Of a stretch of 64,000 nt of DNA, positions 23,030 through 34,400 are shown piece after piece. The position numbers were made by a program, and so were the translations under genes. Source of the stretch: Hericium rajendrae. Taxonomy: Eukaryota; Basidiomycota; Agaricomycetes; Russulales; Hericiaceae. Position 1 is the first letter of the stretch; each line of letters starts with the position of its first letter. The notes beneath the pieces were generated by a model. That model did no database searches. It saw nothing but the letters and a program-made list of their open reading frames with translations, and had not been told where the DNA came from. The stretch is from the NCBI GenBank assembly GCA_033439255.1, contig JAVRDV010000016.1, forward strand, positions 558,001-622,000. The letters are read 5' to 3'.

Positions 23030-24260
23030 TTTCTGGGAGCAGTCAGGATGAAAGCTCTGAGGCGTTCCTCGGGGAGTGGATGGAAGCTCGCGGCATACGC
23101 GAGCAGATTATTGTTGCAACGAAGGTTAGCCGCATGTCCTCTATCCTTATCAATTTCTCGGCGCGCGCCGCTCCCTGCAGTACACATCTAAGTACAAGCG
23201 CCACGATCCGAGCAAGAAGAAGGTGACCTTCGTCGGGAACAACGCGAAGAGCATGCGCAACAGCGTCGATGCTTCACTCAAAAAGCTGCGGACGGACCAC
23301 ATCGACATCCTCTACGTCCACTGATGGGACTGGGGCACGAGTGTCGAGGAGGTCATGACCAACCTGCACAACCTCGTCATCCTCGGAAAAGTCCTCTACC
23401 TCGTACGTTTTCCCCTCTCGCGGACATCGGGCGTTGTTGTTGATTTTATTTTATGTTGTAGGGGATATCGGACACGCCGATGTGGGTCGTGTCCAAGGCG
23501 AACACGTACGCGCGCCTCACGGGCAAGACGCCCTTCTGTATCTATCAGGACCAGTGGAGCATCATGCAGCGCTCCTTCGAGCGCGAGATCATCCCCATGT
23601 GCCGCGAAGAAGGTACGCATCCTCACAATATCCCGACCTCACGCCCGTCGGCAGACTGATGATTGGTGTCGGCGTCAGGCCTGGCGCTGGCCCCGTGGGA
23701 CGTGCTCGGCGGCGGGAAGCTGCGCACGGACGAGGAGGAGGAGCGCCGGCGCGCGACGGGGGAGAAGGGCCGGACGACGGTGATCAGCCCGGGCTGAAAG
23801 CGCACCGAGGACGAGAAGAAGATGAGCAGGGCGCTCGAGAAGGTCGCGAAGGAGCTCGGCGCGAAGAGTATCCAGGCTGGTGCGTTCCCTTTCCCCTCCC
23901 GATGTAAGATGTCAGGCTGAAGGGGGCGCGACAGTCGCGATTGCGTATGTCATGCAGAAGACGACGCACGTCTTCCCCATCGTTGGCAGACGGAAGGTCG
24001 AGCATCTCGAGGCTCACCTCGAGGCGCTGGAGCTCGCGCTCTCGGCCGAGCAGATTGCTTTTCGAGAGCATCCTGTCGTTCGACCCGGGATTCCCTAGCT
24101 GGATCATTGTAAGCGATGATCTTCTTTCAAAGTTAAAATCTATCTGCTAATTATATGGCAGGGTGATGAGACTTACAACCACATGATGCTCGCTTCTGCT
24201 GCGCCAATGGATAGATGGCCTCTTCCTCAGCCCATCAGGCCGACGCCGCGCTCTATGTAG
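23030..24260 (+). pseudogene. Aryl-alcohol dehydrogenase (aldo/keto reductase, AAD type), decayed
   Basis: The conserved blocks follow AAD order: QDESSEAFLGEWMEARGIR and IIVATK; then YTSKYKRHDP, SLKKLRTDHIDILYVH, VEEVMTNLHNLVILGKVLYL; GISDTPMWVVSKANTYARL; CIYQDQWSIMQRSFEREI; LALAPWDVLGGGKLR; VAIAYVMQKTTHVFPIVG; and PLPQPIRP at the end. Introns keep GT-AG ends. Three defects are seen. Two conserved Trp codons read TGA (23322-23324 after DILYVH and 23795-23797 after VISPG). A one-base slip near 24058-24065 moves the C-terminal block LFESILSFDPGFPSW out of frame. The N-terminal part with the start of the NADPH barrel is missing. Functional AADs reduce aryl-aldehydes and support lignin breakdown; this copy looks dead. 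Fewer than usual changes elsewhere suggest recent loss. Confidence 0.85.
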
Positions 24261-24620
24261 ATGGCTCGTACGTATTTTCTGCGAAATGTAGTTGAGGACT
24301 TCGAGAACAATGTCTTGTACCTATTGCATGATGTATGCTCCATGAAATGAATGATAAGTTGGCCACGTTTCTGGTAATTGAAGCCTGCGTGCGTCTGGGT
24401 AGTCAAATCAGAGCCGTAAACTCTCCGAGACAGCCTGATTCCAGCCAAGCGCTAAGTCCATACTTGCGAATAATACGAATGCTCTATCATATCGAGGACA
24501 AGATACTGTGATATAAATGAGTAGATGATAGCATGCAGCCAAAACACAATAATGAATGTAGAGATAACCAAACTGTGCGTCCTCCAAGCCAACCTCCTGC
24601 CCGCCGCGGGAGACACTCGA

Positions 24621-26217
24621 TCAAACAAGCCCGCGCCCACCCATCCGCACCGTGTCCGCAACCGCCCGGCTCGCCTCCTCCCAAAACCGCTGCCACAGCC
24701 CCTTCCGCGCCCCGCCCAACCGCCGCCGCACGTCCTCGGCGACTTCGCTCGCGACGCCGCCGCGCCCGGGCGTCAGCGCGAGCCGTCTCCGGCGGAGGGC
24801 CATCACGAACGAGAACATGGGCAGGAGCACGCAGAGCACGAACGCGAGGATGAGCTTGTGCGTAGGCAAAGACGCTGAGAGGTACGGCTGGATGAAGGCG
24901 CGGACTACAGCCAGCGCGCTCGGCGCTCGTGTGGTCGAAGATGATGACGACGACGTCCTCCCACTCTCCCCAAGAGCGGACACAAGTGCGCTTGCATGCC
25001 CGTTTGGCGCGGCATGTCCATTCGTTGTCGGTGTCGATGTAGACCGCGCGGCATCGCGGAACTTGGAGACCGGCCTTTGGGCGCCTGGCGGGGGTGTTAC
25101 GGTGCGGGAAGTAGCCGCGGAGGATGCGGGCGTCCGCTTCCCTGCGCGTTGCGGGGAAGGAGATAGTGGCGTAATAGTGCCGAGGGCGGTTCCATTAGGG
25201 CGCGCTTTGGGCGTATGGGGGACGACGGTGTGTGTGGATGTCGAGGAATGGGATGAGGGTGTCGGTGAAGGACTGCGGGACGAGCGAGGGAGTGAGGATG
25301 AAGGGACAGACTCGATGGAGGGTGATGAGCGTGACGGCAGAGATGGTGATGCTGCGAGCTGATTTTGGGTTCGGAGCGTAGAAAGAGTTGATGAGAGACG
25401 CTATAAGAACAAAGTGGTAAGACAGAGTCTATAACGAAGTTATTCGAAAACAAAGTTCGTACCTCTTTCTTCTGGATATCCAGCTCATTTTCATACTCTA
25501 AGAAGTCGCTCGCGTAGTCCCACTCCTCCAGCGCTGGGAGAACATTCAGACAATATGTCTCCAGAATTTTTCATAGCCTTCCGCGTCGTCTGTTTGTCCG
25601 CTTCCTTCGGAGGTATCACTTCCCCGCCGTGATAACCATTCCTCTACTATCCCCTTTCCGACGTCAGGGCACCCAGTTTTCACACTCGCAAGCACAAGCG
25701 TAACGAGGACCTGCCATGGCACCCATACCCTCTGGTACGAACTCATGCCGTCAGGCTGAAAGAACTGCACCGACCGCGAATACATCCCGGTGACCAACGA
25801 CGCGGAAGAAAGCGTCGCATTTGAGCGCAGCGCCGGCGGCAACGACGACGCGTCCTCCGACGGTGCCGTGTACACCGTCACCTCGAGCGTAATGCGGAGG
25901 ATATCCCATTTCCGGCGGTGGTCTGCGAAGCCATCGTCAATGCCTCGCGCAGGCGGCGGGATGAGCGCAAATGCAGATCCAAGAAGAGAATATGTCAGGG
26001 CAACGTCCCGATGCAAGAATGCGCGAGCGGCGCGGCTGTAGAGTGAGCGCAGCGTCGCTGCTATCGAGGTTGAGGTCGAGGTCGAGGCCACAGGCGAGGG
26101 TGCATTCGGTGCTTGGGTTTTCGGCTCAGGTGTGATAGCCGGGGATGCCTTGAGGGGGAGGACTGCGGCTTTCTTGGCTGGCGTTGACGTTTCTGTGGTG
26201 AGCGTCGCTGTGGGCAT
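24621..26217 (-). CDS. Tail-anchored membrane protein, possibly Pex26/Pex15-like
   Basis: The N-terminal part (start MPTATLTTET at 26217; an in-frame ATG at 26397 is less likely) is followed by a helical region. It contains SLYSRAARAFLHRDVALTYSL, KWDILRITLEVTVY, WVPWQVLVTLVLASVKTGCP and then TYCLNVLPALEEWDYASDFL and EYENELDIQKKE. After an intron (about 25383-25467 region) comes a long Ser/Pro/Thr-rich segment, a single membrane span (LILAFVLCVLLPMFSFVMAL) followed by RRRR, and a short tail ending at 24621. A helical cytosolic domain plus a C-terminal anchor with basic flank is the layout of the peroxins Pex26/Pex15, which hold the AAA ATPase Pex1/Pex6 at peroxisomes; that link is a guess from layout. 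One base seems missing in a run of five T (25567-25571), just before TYCLNVL. Confidence 0.6.
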
Positions 26218-26540
26218 GGTCAGCGATATGGACGACGACGACGACGACGAGACGGTAGATGTTGTCGCGGGAATGGTGAAGCAAGAGTGTTGCGGACGAG
26301 CCAAAGTACTGAGCTGGGGAATCCGGGGTATGAATACCGGCCCATTTTCACGTGCTCGGACCTCGCCGCGGTCCATGGACGTGTGTGTCATGTGCACCGT
26401 CTTAATTTCTGGAGGATTTCATTGGTTTCGAGCTTCACTCCTGCGCGACCCTCTGGTGGTCTTAAAAACAAAGTGAGTGGCCATAAAAACCTCAACTTGA
26501 TCCTCCAACGCCAGGCAAACAATCCACCTGAGGCATCGAA
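26218..26540. promoter_or_regulatory. Shared promoter between divergent genes
   Basis: About 320 bases separate the start codons of the tail-anchored protein (minus) and PWP1 (plus), so both promoters lie here. If the longer start at 26397 is used, the gap shrinks to about 140 bases. No TATA box is evident. Confidence 0.4.
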
Positions 26541-28610
26541 ATGAGCAGCCTCATCTCATGCGTCTCATGGTACGAAAATCTCTCATTTCGAGGCTGCCCG
26601 GACCGTTCACGATTGCCGAACCCAAAGAGATAGCTGATGTACCTGCTACAGGGTAAAACGAGGCGCATCATCACGGAATCCCTCCAAGTACGTTCTCGAT
26701 GACAAGGAACTGGAACGCGTGAGCGCCCTCGCGCGCATCGAAGCTCGAAGATGCGAAGATCGAGCTGCAGCGTGCGCACGAGGCGGCAAAAGCCATGGGA
26801 AAGGGTGCTGAGGGCGCTGAGGCTGATGATGCGAACGAGGACGAGGAAGATGGATGGGTCGAGTGAGTCTTTTGTTTTATAGATGGTTTGTGGGATTGAG
26901 ATCAAACGGCGATGTGAAGTGAAGACGACGGTGCGATGGACCAGGAGATGGATGAAGACCCAAAACCGACAGAATCTGAACCCACAAAAGAGGGGGATCT
27001 CTCTCAATATAATTTGGATAACTATGATGATGATGAAGATACCACCGGCCCAGGTACATTTATGTGCGGCCATTGATTCTTCGTTCCTAATCCACCGATT
27101 AGCCGTTGGCCCATTCAGCAATATCAAGGGCCTGACATACTACCGCGATAATAATGAAGACCCATATATCACTCTTAAAGAGGTATTCAATCCATTTTCA
27201 CGCTGCCTGCCAATCTGAGATTCGGCTGTAGGACGACGAAGACGACGAGCGCGAGGACCTCGAAGTCCTCCCGACCGACAACCTCCTCGTCGCCGCCAAA
27301 ACCGAAGACGACATCTCGCAGCTCGAGATCTACGTCTACGACGAGTCGCAAGAAAACCTCTACATGCACCACGACCTCATGCTCCCCAACTTCCCCCTCT
27401 GCCTCGAATGGCTCGACTTCCCCCCCGCGTCCGCCTCCACCATCCCAGCCGCAGGGCGACGACTCCATGGACACCGACGCGCCGCGCGCGTTCGGGAACT
27501 ACGTCGCGGTCGGCACGCTCGACCCCGAGATCGAGATCTGGTCGCTCGACGTCGTCGAGGCGATCTATCCTGACGCGGTCCTCGGGCGCCCCGACAAGAC
27601 CGCCGCGCACGTCCCGACGCCCGCGGGCACGGGCAAGAAGAAGCGCAAGAAGGCGAAGCACCGCGTGAGACGACCGCCGCGCACCATGTCGACGCGGTGC
27701 TCGCGCTCTCGTGGAATCGCACGCACCGCAATCTGCTCGCGAGCGCGAGCGCGGACCGTACGGTCAAGCTGTGGGATTTGAGCCGTGGCGTGGGGGGCGA
27801 GGAGGGTGGGGCGATACGCAGTTTTGATGGTGTGCATAAGGATAAGGTGCAGGCGGTGCAGTGGAATGAGAAAGAGCCGACGGTGCTGCTGACGGGCAGC
27901 TATGATCGGACGGTGCGCGTGTTTGACTCGAGGGCGCCGGGCGTCGGTGTGGGCGCTCTGGTAGGAGCAGACGTCGAGGCGCTGCGGTGGGATCCTTGGG
28001 AAACGCACGGCTTTATGTAAGCTTGATGATCCCTTCTGCCTATGGGCGCATGTATTGACGTCCCTTTCAGGTCACCCTTGAAAACGGCCTCGTCCTCAAC
28101 TACGATGCCCGCACATTGCCTACCACCTTGGACGCCCCTACGGCTGCCCGCTTCACGCTGTCAGCGCACGACGGCGCTGCATCCTCCATCGACGTTAACC
28201 CCCACTTCCGTGGCTGCATCGTCACCGGCGGGACGGACAAGATGGTGAAGGTGTGGAACATCACCGACGAGGACGAATCCGCCGGAAAGCGCCAAGTCAG
28301 CTTGGTGACCGGACGAGATCTCGGTGTGGTGCGTTTCATTCTTTCGACCGACGTTGTACACGTGCTTGATGGCATCACGCAGGGCAAGGTCTTCTCGACC
28401 GTCTGGTCGCCCGATGACCCGCTCACGCTCGCTGCCGCTGGCTCCAAGGCCAAGCTGCAAATATGGGACGTCGGCGCGAACTTCGGTGCGCGCAAGGCGT
28501 TCGGGTCGAAGGTCGCCGCCGCGGGCCGGGCCCTCAAAGAAAAATCCACAGGAGGCGTCGTGGGTGTTGTGGATGATGATGACGAGAGCAGTGCTGGCGA
28601 GGAGGACTAG
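26541..28610 (+). CDS. PWP1: PWP1, WD40 ribosome-biogenesis protein (frame interrupted)
   Basis: The start [14 protein letters not shown] is split by an intron after the first 29 bases. The family N-terminus continues with [34 protein letters not shown] and an acidic stretch ([13 protein letters not shown]). Then come [34 protein letters not shown], and WD blocks including [60 protein letters not shown] and [16 protein letters not shown], ending [15 protein letters not shown]1 acts in the nucleolus in large-subunit rRNA maturation. Four one-base slips interrupt the frame: near 26740 (extra base before LEDAK), in a C run near 27420-27426, near 27665 (extra T before DAVLALSWN), and at an exon end near 28018. 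Between slips there are no missense-type losses, so sequence error is more likely than decay of this normally essential gene. Confidence 0.9.
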
Positions 28611-28777
28611 CCGCCTTTCATATGGATCTGTAGTAGATAGAGATTATAATCTAGGTGATCTGTTGGCTACAAACAGACGGATATGATTGGAGGATGGAGA
28701 AAACAAAACTTCCTGGAATCCAGCTACAGCTACATAGCTGATACAACACTGTCAGTATACATGCATCCACATCCCAT

Positions 28778-29706
28778 CTACATGAAATCATCTCCGTTCG
28801 ATCCGAAGTCATCCAACGCCTCCTCGTACACGTTTGTGTCGTGCCTGCAGGCTCGGGTCAATATCTCAGCACCACCCTGAACGGCGAACGACTCACTTGC
28901 TGGAGACCTTAGCAGCACCAAGTGCCGGCTTCGCCGCCGTCTTGGGCTTTTTCTTCCCGCTCGCTTTGTCGCGCGCCTCCCTCTGCTTCTCATTCGCGAG
29001 CGTCGTGAGCCCGCTGGCCACCTTGCGCACCTCGACGTCGCGCAGCGGCAGCGCGAGCTCGCGCGCATGGTGCTCCACGAACGCGGCGTACAGCGGCTTG
29101 TCCTGATGTCGCTTGATGACAAACTCGACGATCTTGCGGACAGCTCCTGGAAGTCCTCCTTCGTGCGCGGATTCGCCGAGATCAGCTCGTCGAGCTCCTT
29201 GTTGCTCGTCCCGCCGAGCGCCGCAGCACCGAACAGGTCCGCGGCGTTGCTCAGATCGGCGTCGAGCTCGCGCTCCCGGTCGAGCCGCGCCTTCTCGCGC
29301 GGGTCGAGCACCGCATCTTCATCGTAGTCCGTGTCCTCGCCCCGCGCCTTCGCCGCGCGCGCGCGGCCTCCTTCTCCGCGAGCTTCGCCTTCAGCGTGCC
29401 CTTCTTCTTTGGCGGCGCGGCGGCGGGAGCGGGTTTCGGCTTCTCTTCCTCCTCCTCGGAGGACTCCTCCCAATCGCTCTGGGATCGCATCGCGGAGATC
29501 AGCTGGGTGCAGGGGTTTGCGGAGATAGATACGCACCACAGGGCCCTTCTCCTCCTCGTCCTCGCCGTCCCACTTGCTTTTCACGGGCTTCTTCGCAACG
29601 ATCGGCGGCGGGGGCGCCGGCTCGTTGTCGGACGCCTCTGGAGCGCAATTCATGAGTAAGCGTATCGGGACGATGGGAGAAACCGGTAGTCACCCCAATC
29701 AGACAT
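28778..29706 (-). CDS. HCR1: Translation initiation factor eIF3 subunit J (HCR1)
   Basis: Exons read from MSDW at 29706. A phase-1 intron leads to ASDNEPAPPPPIVAKKPVKS and KWDGEDEEEKGPV; after another intron comes SDWEESSEEEEEKPKPAPA, the typical acidic eIF3j start. Then follow AKLAEKEAARA, GEDTDYDEDAVLDPREKARL, NAADLFGAAALGG, FVIKRHQDKPLYAAFVEHHA and LANEKQREARDKASG. A last intron (about 28840-28893) gives the signature C-terminus KHDTNVYEEALDDF..GDDFM, ending TAG at 28778. eIF3j binds the 40S decoding region and aids mRNA recruitment and termination. Two frame slips are seen: in the GC dinucleotide run at about 29351-29366 and near 29134-29141 (before KIVEFVIKRH). Both look like indel errors since flanking protein is intact. 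Confidence 0.92.
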
Positions 29707-29941
29707 CGTAGTGTTAGTGTTGTTTTCTGTCGGAGAGACGAACGAGAGACGGGGCGCGGGGCGCAGGGCGAACGAATGGATGTCAAAAGCAGAGCAAAGC
29801 AGATGTGGCAGCCGCCGGCGCGGCGCGTCTCCGTCCACATCCTCCAGCCATGTCAGATGAAACGATCCTGAGGCACGATGGTTGAGTCATCATCTACTCT
29901 GCCTTAGGGAGACTACCAGCCATCGCCAAACAAATTCAATC
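29707..29941. promoter_or_regulatory. Compact bidirectional promoter (eIF3j / COQ9)
   Basis: Only 235 bases lie between the start codons of two divergent housekeeping genes, so both transcripts must start here. The region shows no obvious TATA box, as often for fungal housekeeping pairs. Confidence 0.5.
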
Positions 29942-30703
29942 ATGTCTGCCGCAAGGTCCGTTCTCTCCACGGTTTCGACACTGACAGTGACGCAATTTCG
30001 TACAATATAATATTGCAGATCCCGCCTGCTGCAACTTGCCCTTCCACTCGTCCGCGAGCACGGCTTCACGCGCATCGCGCTCGCCCGCTCGGCCCTTGCT
30101 CAGCCCGACGGCACCGCGCCGCTCGATGACAACGCAGTATCCACGCTCTTCGGCTCAGGCGACGAGGCACGCCGCACGCTCATACGCGCCTGGCTCGAGG
30201 AAGGCCGCGCACAGATGAGCGCGCCCCCGACGCCGACGACCGTGCGCGATGCCCTGCAAGCGCGCCTGCGCTACAACGAGCCTGTGCTCGCGCACCTGCC
30301 CGAGGTCCGTCCGTCCCTGCTGTATGTGTGTTCGCGCAGTCGCTAAAGCAAATGCAATCCATAGGCCTTCGCGCTCCTCGCATCGCCCCAGTCCGGCGCG
30401 CCGCCCCTCGACCCGCGCCCTGCGCTGCACCACGCCGCCACCATCGCAGACGCTGCCTGCCGCGCCACGCACGACGCCTCCATCGGGCCGTCCTGGTACA
30501 CCCGCCGCGCGGCCCTCGCGGCGGTCTACACCGCCGCAGAGCTCCACCAGCTCACGTCCGCGCGCACCGCGCCCGCGTTCCTCGACGCGCTCTTGGACTC
30601 GTCGGCGGACGCACAGCGCGCGGTCGGCGAGGCGCGGCTTTTCGCCAGCTACGTGGGCAAGAGCTGGGCCGGGCTCGTGAAGAGCTCGGGAGTCTTCTTC
30701 TGA
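29942..30703 (+). CDS. COQ9: Ubiquinone biosynthesis protein COQ9
   Basis: Three exons: MSAA plus one base (29942-29955), one starting RSRLLQLALPLVREHGFTRI and ending VLAHLPE near 30304, and one from about 30364 (AFALLASPQSGAPP) to TGA 30701-30703. The spliced product is about 210 residues. The family blocks are the N-terminal helix-turn-helix-like part (ALPLVREHGFTRIALARSAL), RLRYNEPVLAHLPEAFALLA and the C-terminal COQ9 domain with WYTRRAALAAVYTAAELHQL, FLDALLDSSAD and a final FASYVGKSWAGLVKSSGVFF. COQ9 is a mitochondrial matrix lipid-binding protein that helps COQ7 hydroxylate demethoxy-ubiquinone in the CoQ synthome. The N-terminus here is short for a mitochondrial presequence, so the true start could be further upstream, but the divergent eIF3j gene leaves little room. 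Confidence 0.92.
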
Positions 30704-31418
30704 TGTCGTCCTTCGTTGATATCGGGGTCCGGGGCGTTTGGCACTGTATACAGCGACTAATGCAACTTCGGTGGTGACACTATCATCCGGGTGTGTATAA
30801 TCCGATCGTCGTCCGTCTGGTCTACACACGACACGGGACAGTAGGAGAAAGGACCAAGGTAGGCAGTGGGCGCCACCCCCGGGCATCATGAGACCAATGA
30901 ATAACGCTCTGCAGTGCATTCTCAGACTCGATGGTCCATGAGCGCATGAACCTCTTCCTCTTCTCACTCCCGAAAATTGAGAGCTAAGTAATTTTTTTGT
31001 ATCTATTGATTAATCTTCTCTTTCCATCTCACTTACGGTTACTTTTCAAACATCAGCAACTGACAAAGTCAATGAAGTAAGTGGGATGGTGTTTTGGTGA
31101 TACAATATAAAAGATTTCATATACTTTCTATTGGTCAATGTCTATTATTTCTCTTATGTGATTGAAGTCAGCTAGTGAAAAGCATGTTCTTTCTCATAAC
31201 CTCTGCATGTACAAAGAAATAGAAAATAAATCTGTTATACACACCTGCCTGGATTGTAGTTGTATATCAGCTTTGATGTACAAAGAAAGAAAGAAAATTG
31301 CATATTGTAATCAATCAGATGTAGCTACAAACTACAGAGCATCAATTGGATAGTATACAGCTATACAAATATCAAAAGAGTAAAAACAATTTTAAGGCTT
31401 AACATCAACACAATACAA
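30704..31418. other. COQ9 3' flank passing into AT-rich island
   Basis: Base composition changes abruptly from GC-rich to AT-rich near 30985, just after the expected COQ9 3' end. From 31000 to 31418 there are poly-T and TATA-like runs and only short spurious open frames. This is probably 3' flank of the minus-strand NLR gene. Confidence 0.5.
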
Positions 31419-34400
31419 TTAATGACTAAAAGGATGGTAACACTTGTCCCAGTCATCTCCATGATGGAACCTGTTCATATCAATCTTTGCTGTATGAAAG
31501 CACCAATGATAAAGAATTGCCAGGTCTGTATAGACCAGTCCTATACCAATGAGGCACCCAAAATATCAATTGGTCTTGTGGGCCTCGTACCCATCCATCT
31601 AAGTCTATAACTGATTGATTTGTAAAGATTGGATTCTAAATATTGTAATATAAATATTAGTTTCTTCAAATGAAAAAAACTTAGTATACTTACTGATGTA
31701 AATGATATGTTGACAGAATGATATCTTGTCTGATATTATAAGTTTATTATGTGACTTCAAGATGGCTTGTTGATTATCCAAGGAGACTTTGACTGAGTTA
31801 ATAGACTGGTCATGACCTATCAAAGGCTCTTCAATTTGAGCATCAGTTTGCATATTCCACAATCGAATAGTTTTGTCCGCAGATCCTGAGACAATCTGTG
31901 TGCCATTTAAAGAAAATGCAACTGAGTGGACATTGAAAGTATGACTTGTCAATGGCTCTCCAATTTGAGCACCAGTTTTTACATCCCATAGTCGAATAGT
32001 GTTGTCATCAGATCCTGAGACAATTTGTGTACCATCTGAAGAAAATGCAACTGAGCCAATAAAAGAATTATGACCTATCAATGGCTCTCCAATTTGTACA
32101 CCAGTGTGTACATTCCACAGTCGAATAGTTTGATCAAAAGATCCTGAGACAATCTTTGTGCCATCTGAAGAAAATGCAACTGAGTTGATATCATTGGTAT
32201 GACCTATCAATGGCTCTCCAATTTGAGCACCAGTTTTTACATCCCACAGTCGAATAGTCTTATCCATAGATCCTGAGACAATTGTGTGCCATCTGGAGAG
32301 AATGCAACTGAGTTGACAACAAAAGAATTATGACCTATCAATGGTTCTCCAATTTGAACACCAGTGTGCACATCCCACAGTTGAATAGTTTGATCAAAAG
32401 ATCCTGAGACAATTTCTGCATACCATCTGGAGAGAATGCAACTGAGTTGACATCAGAAGTATGACCTATCAATGGTTGTCCAATTTGAGCATCAGTTTGC
32501 ACATCCCACAGTCGAATAGTAGTATCATGAGATCCTGAAACAATTTGTGTGCCATCCAAAGAAAATGCAACTGAGTTGATAGAATCATAATGGCCTATCA
32601 TTGGCTCTCCAATTTGTACACCAGTGTGCACATCCCACAGTCGAATGATCTTATCATCAGATCCTGAGACAATTTGTGTACCATCTGGAGAGAATGCAAC
32701 TGAGCTAACATAAAAGTCATGATCTATCAATGACTCTTCAATTTGAGCACCAATATCTACATCCCATAGTCGAATAGTATTATCATTAGATCCTGAGACA
32801 ATTTGTATGCCATCTGGAGAAAATGCAACTGAGTTGACAGAATAATCATGACCTGTCAATGACTCTCCAATTTGAGCACCAGTTTTTACATCCCATAGTC
32901 GAATGGTCCTATCATTAGATCCTGAGACAATTTGTGTACCATCTGGAGAAAATACAACTGAGTTGACAGAAAAATGATGACCTATCAATGGTTCTCCAAT
33001 TTGAGCACCAGTTTGCACATCCCATAGTCGAATAGTTTATCATCAGATCCTGAGACAATTTGTGTACCATCTGGAGAGAATGCAACTGAGTTAACATCAA
33101 AAGTATGACCTATCAATGGCTCTCCAATTTGACATCAGTTTGTACATCCCATAGTCGAATAGTATTATCATGAGATCCTGAGACAATTTGTGTGCCATCT
33201 GGAGAAAATGTAACTGAGCTAACATAAAAGTCACGATCAATCAATGGCTCTTCAATTTGAGCATCAATATGCACATCCCACAGTTCAATAGTTGTATTAT
33301 GAGATCCTGAGACAATTTGTGTATCATTTGAAGAAAGTGCAACTAAGTTAATAGAAGATTTATGATCTGTCAATGGCTCTCCAATTTGAACACCAGTATG
33401 CACATCCCACAGTCGAATGGTCTCATCTTCAGATCCTGAAACAATTTGTGTGCCATCTGGAGAAAATGCAACTGAGTTGACAGAATAATGATGACCTATC
33501 AATGGTTCTTTAATTTGAGCACCAGTTTGTACATCCCACAGTCGAATAATGTTGTCATTAGATCCTGAGACAATCTGTGTGCCATCTGAAGAAAATGCAA
33601 CTGAGTTAACATAGAAGTATGACCTATCAATGGCTCTCCAATTTGAGCACCAGTTTGTACATCCCACAGTTGAATAATATTATTATGAGATCCTGAGACA
33701 ATTTGTGTGCCATTTGAAGAGAATGAAATACAATTAAAGCAATTTCTAAAGTCTGAATTATTGTTTTTGTTTGTGACCAATTATTTAATTTTTGCTTATA
33801 GGATCTAGCATAATCTCAAATTTGTTCAAATAATGATTTGCCATCAATGAGGTTTTGTGATGAAAATTGCAATGCAGATAAATAGATGTGAGGAGCACTT
33901 TGAGAAATTGGCAATGCAAAAAAAGTCACAAATTGTACTGTATCTTTTAAAAATTTATACAATTTTGTTTGATGAGTTTGCTAATAAAGTTTAATCAGTT
34001 TTGATTTGATATACATTATAAGTTTAACTTACATCAATCCATTGAATTAATTTTTTCAATGAATCTTTAATATGATTTATATGCTGATTTTGCATACTTT
34101 CTATCTCTAGCCAAAATAATAGATAATTGTAAGCCCATTTTTCTAACATTGAAATTAGACTATTATCATATTTTATAGCTGACAAATGATCTGCCCAGTA
34201 TTGACAACTATATTTAAGCTCTGAAGATATTTTACTCAAAGAATCAACAGATTCAGAAACAATTTTATTCAAATTATATGAAGATTTTATATTATACATA
34301 TTGAAATGAAGCATTTTCACACATGATTGTTAAGGATCTCTGCATAAGATTTTTATTTTGATATGATACTTCAATATAAAATTCTCCACTGCATGTTTTA

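Noticed and set aside
23322-23797. TGA read as tryptophan or selenocysteine in the AAD gene
   Set aside because: Nuclear genes around it use TGA as a normal stop, no recoding structure is evident, and the gene also has a frame slip and lacks its N-terminus.
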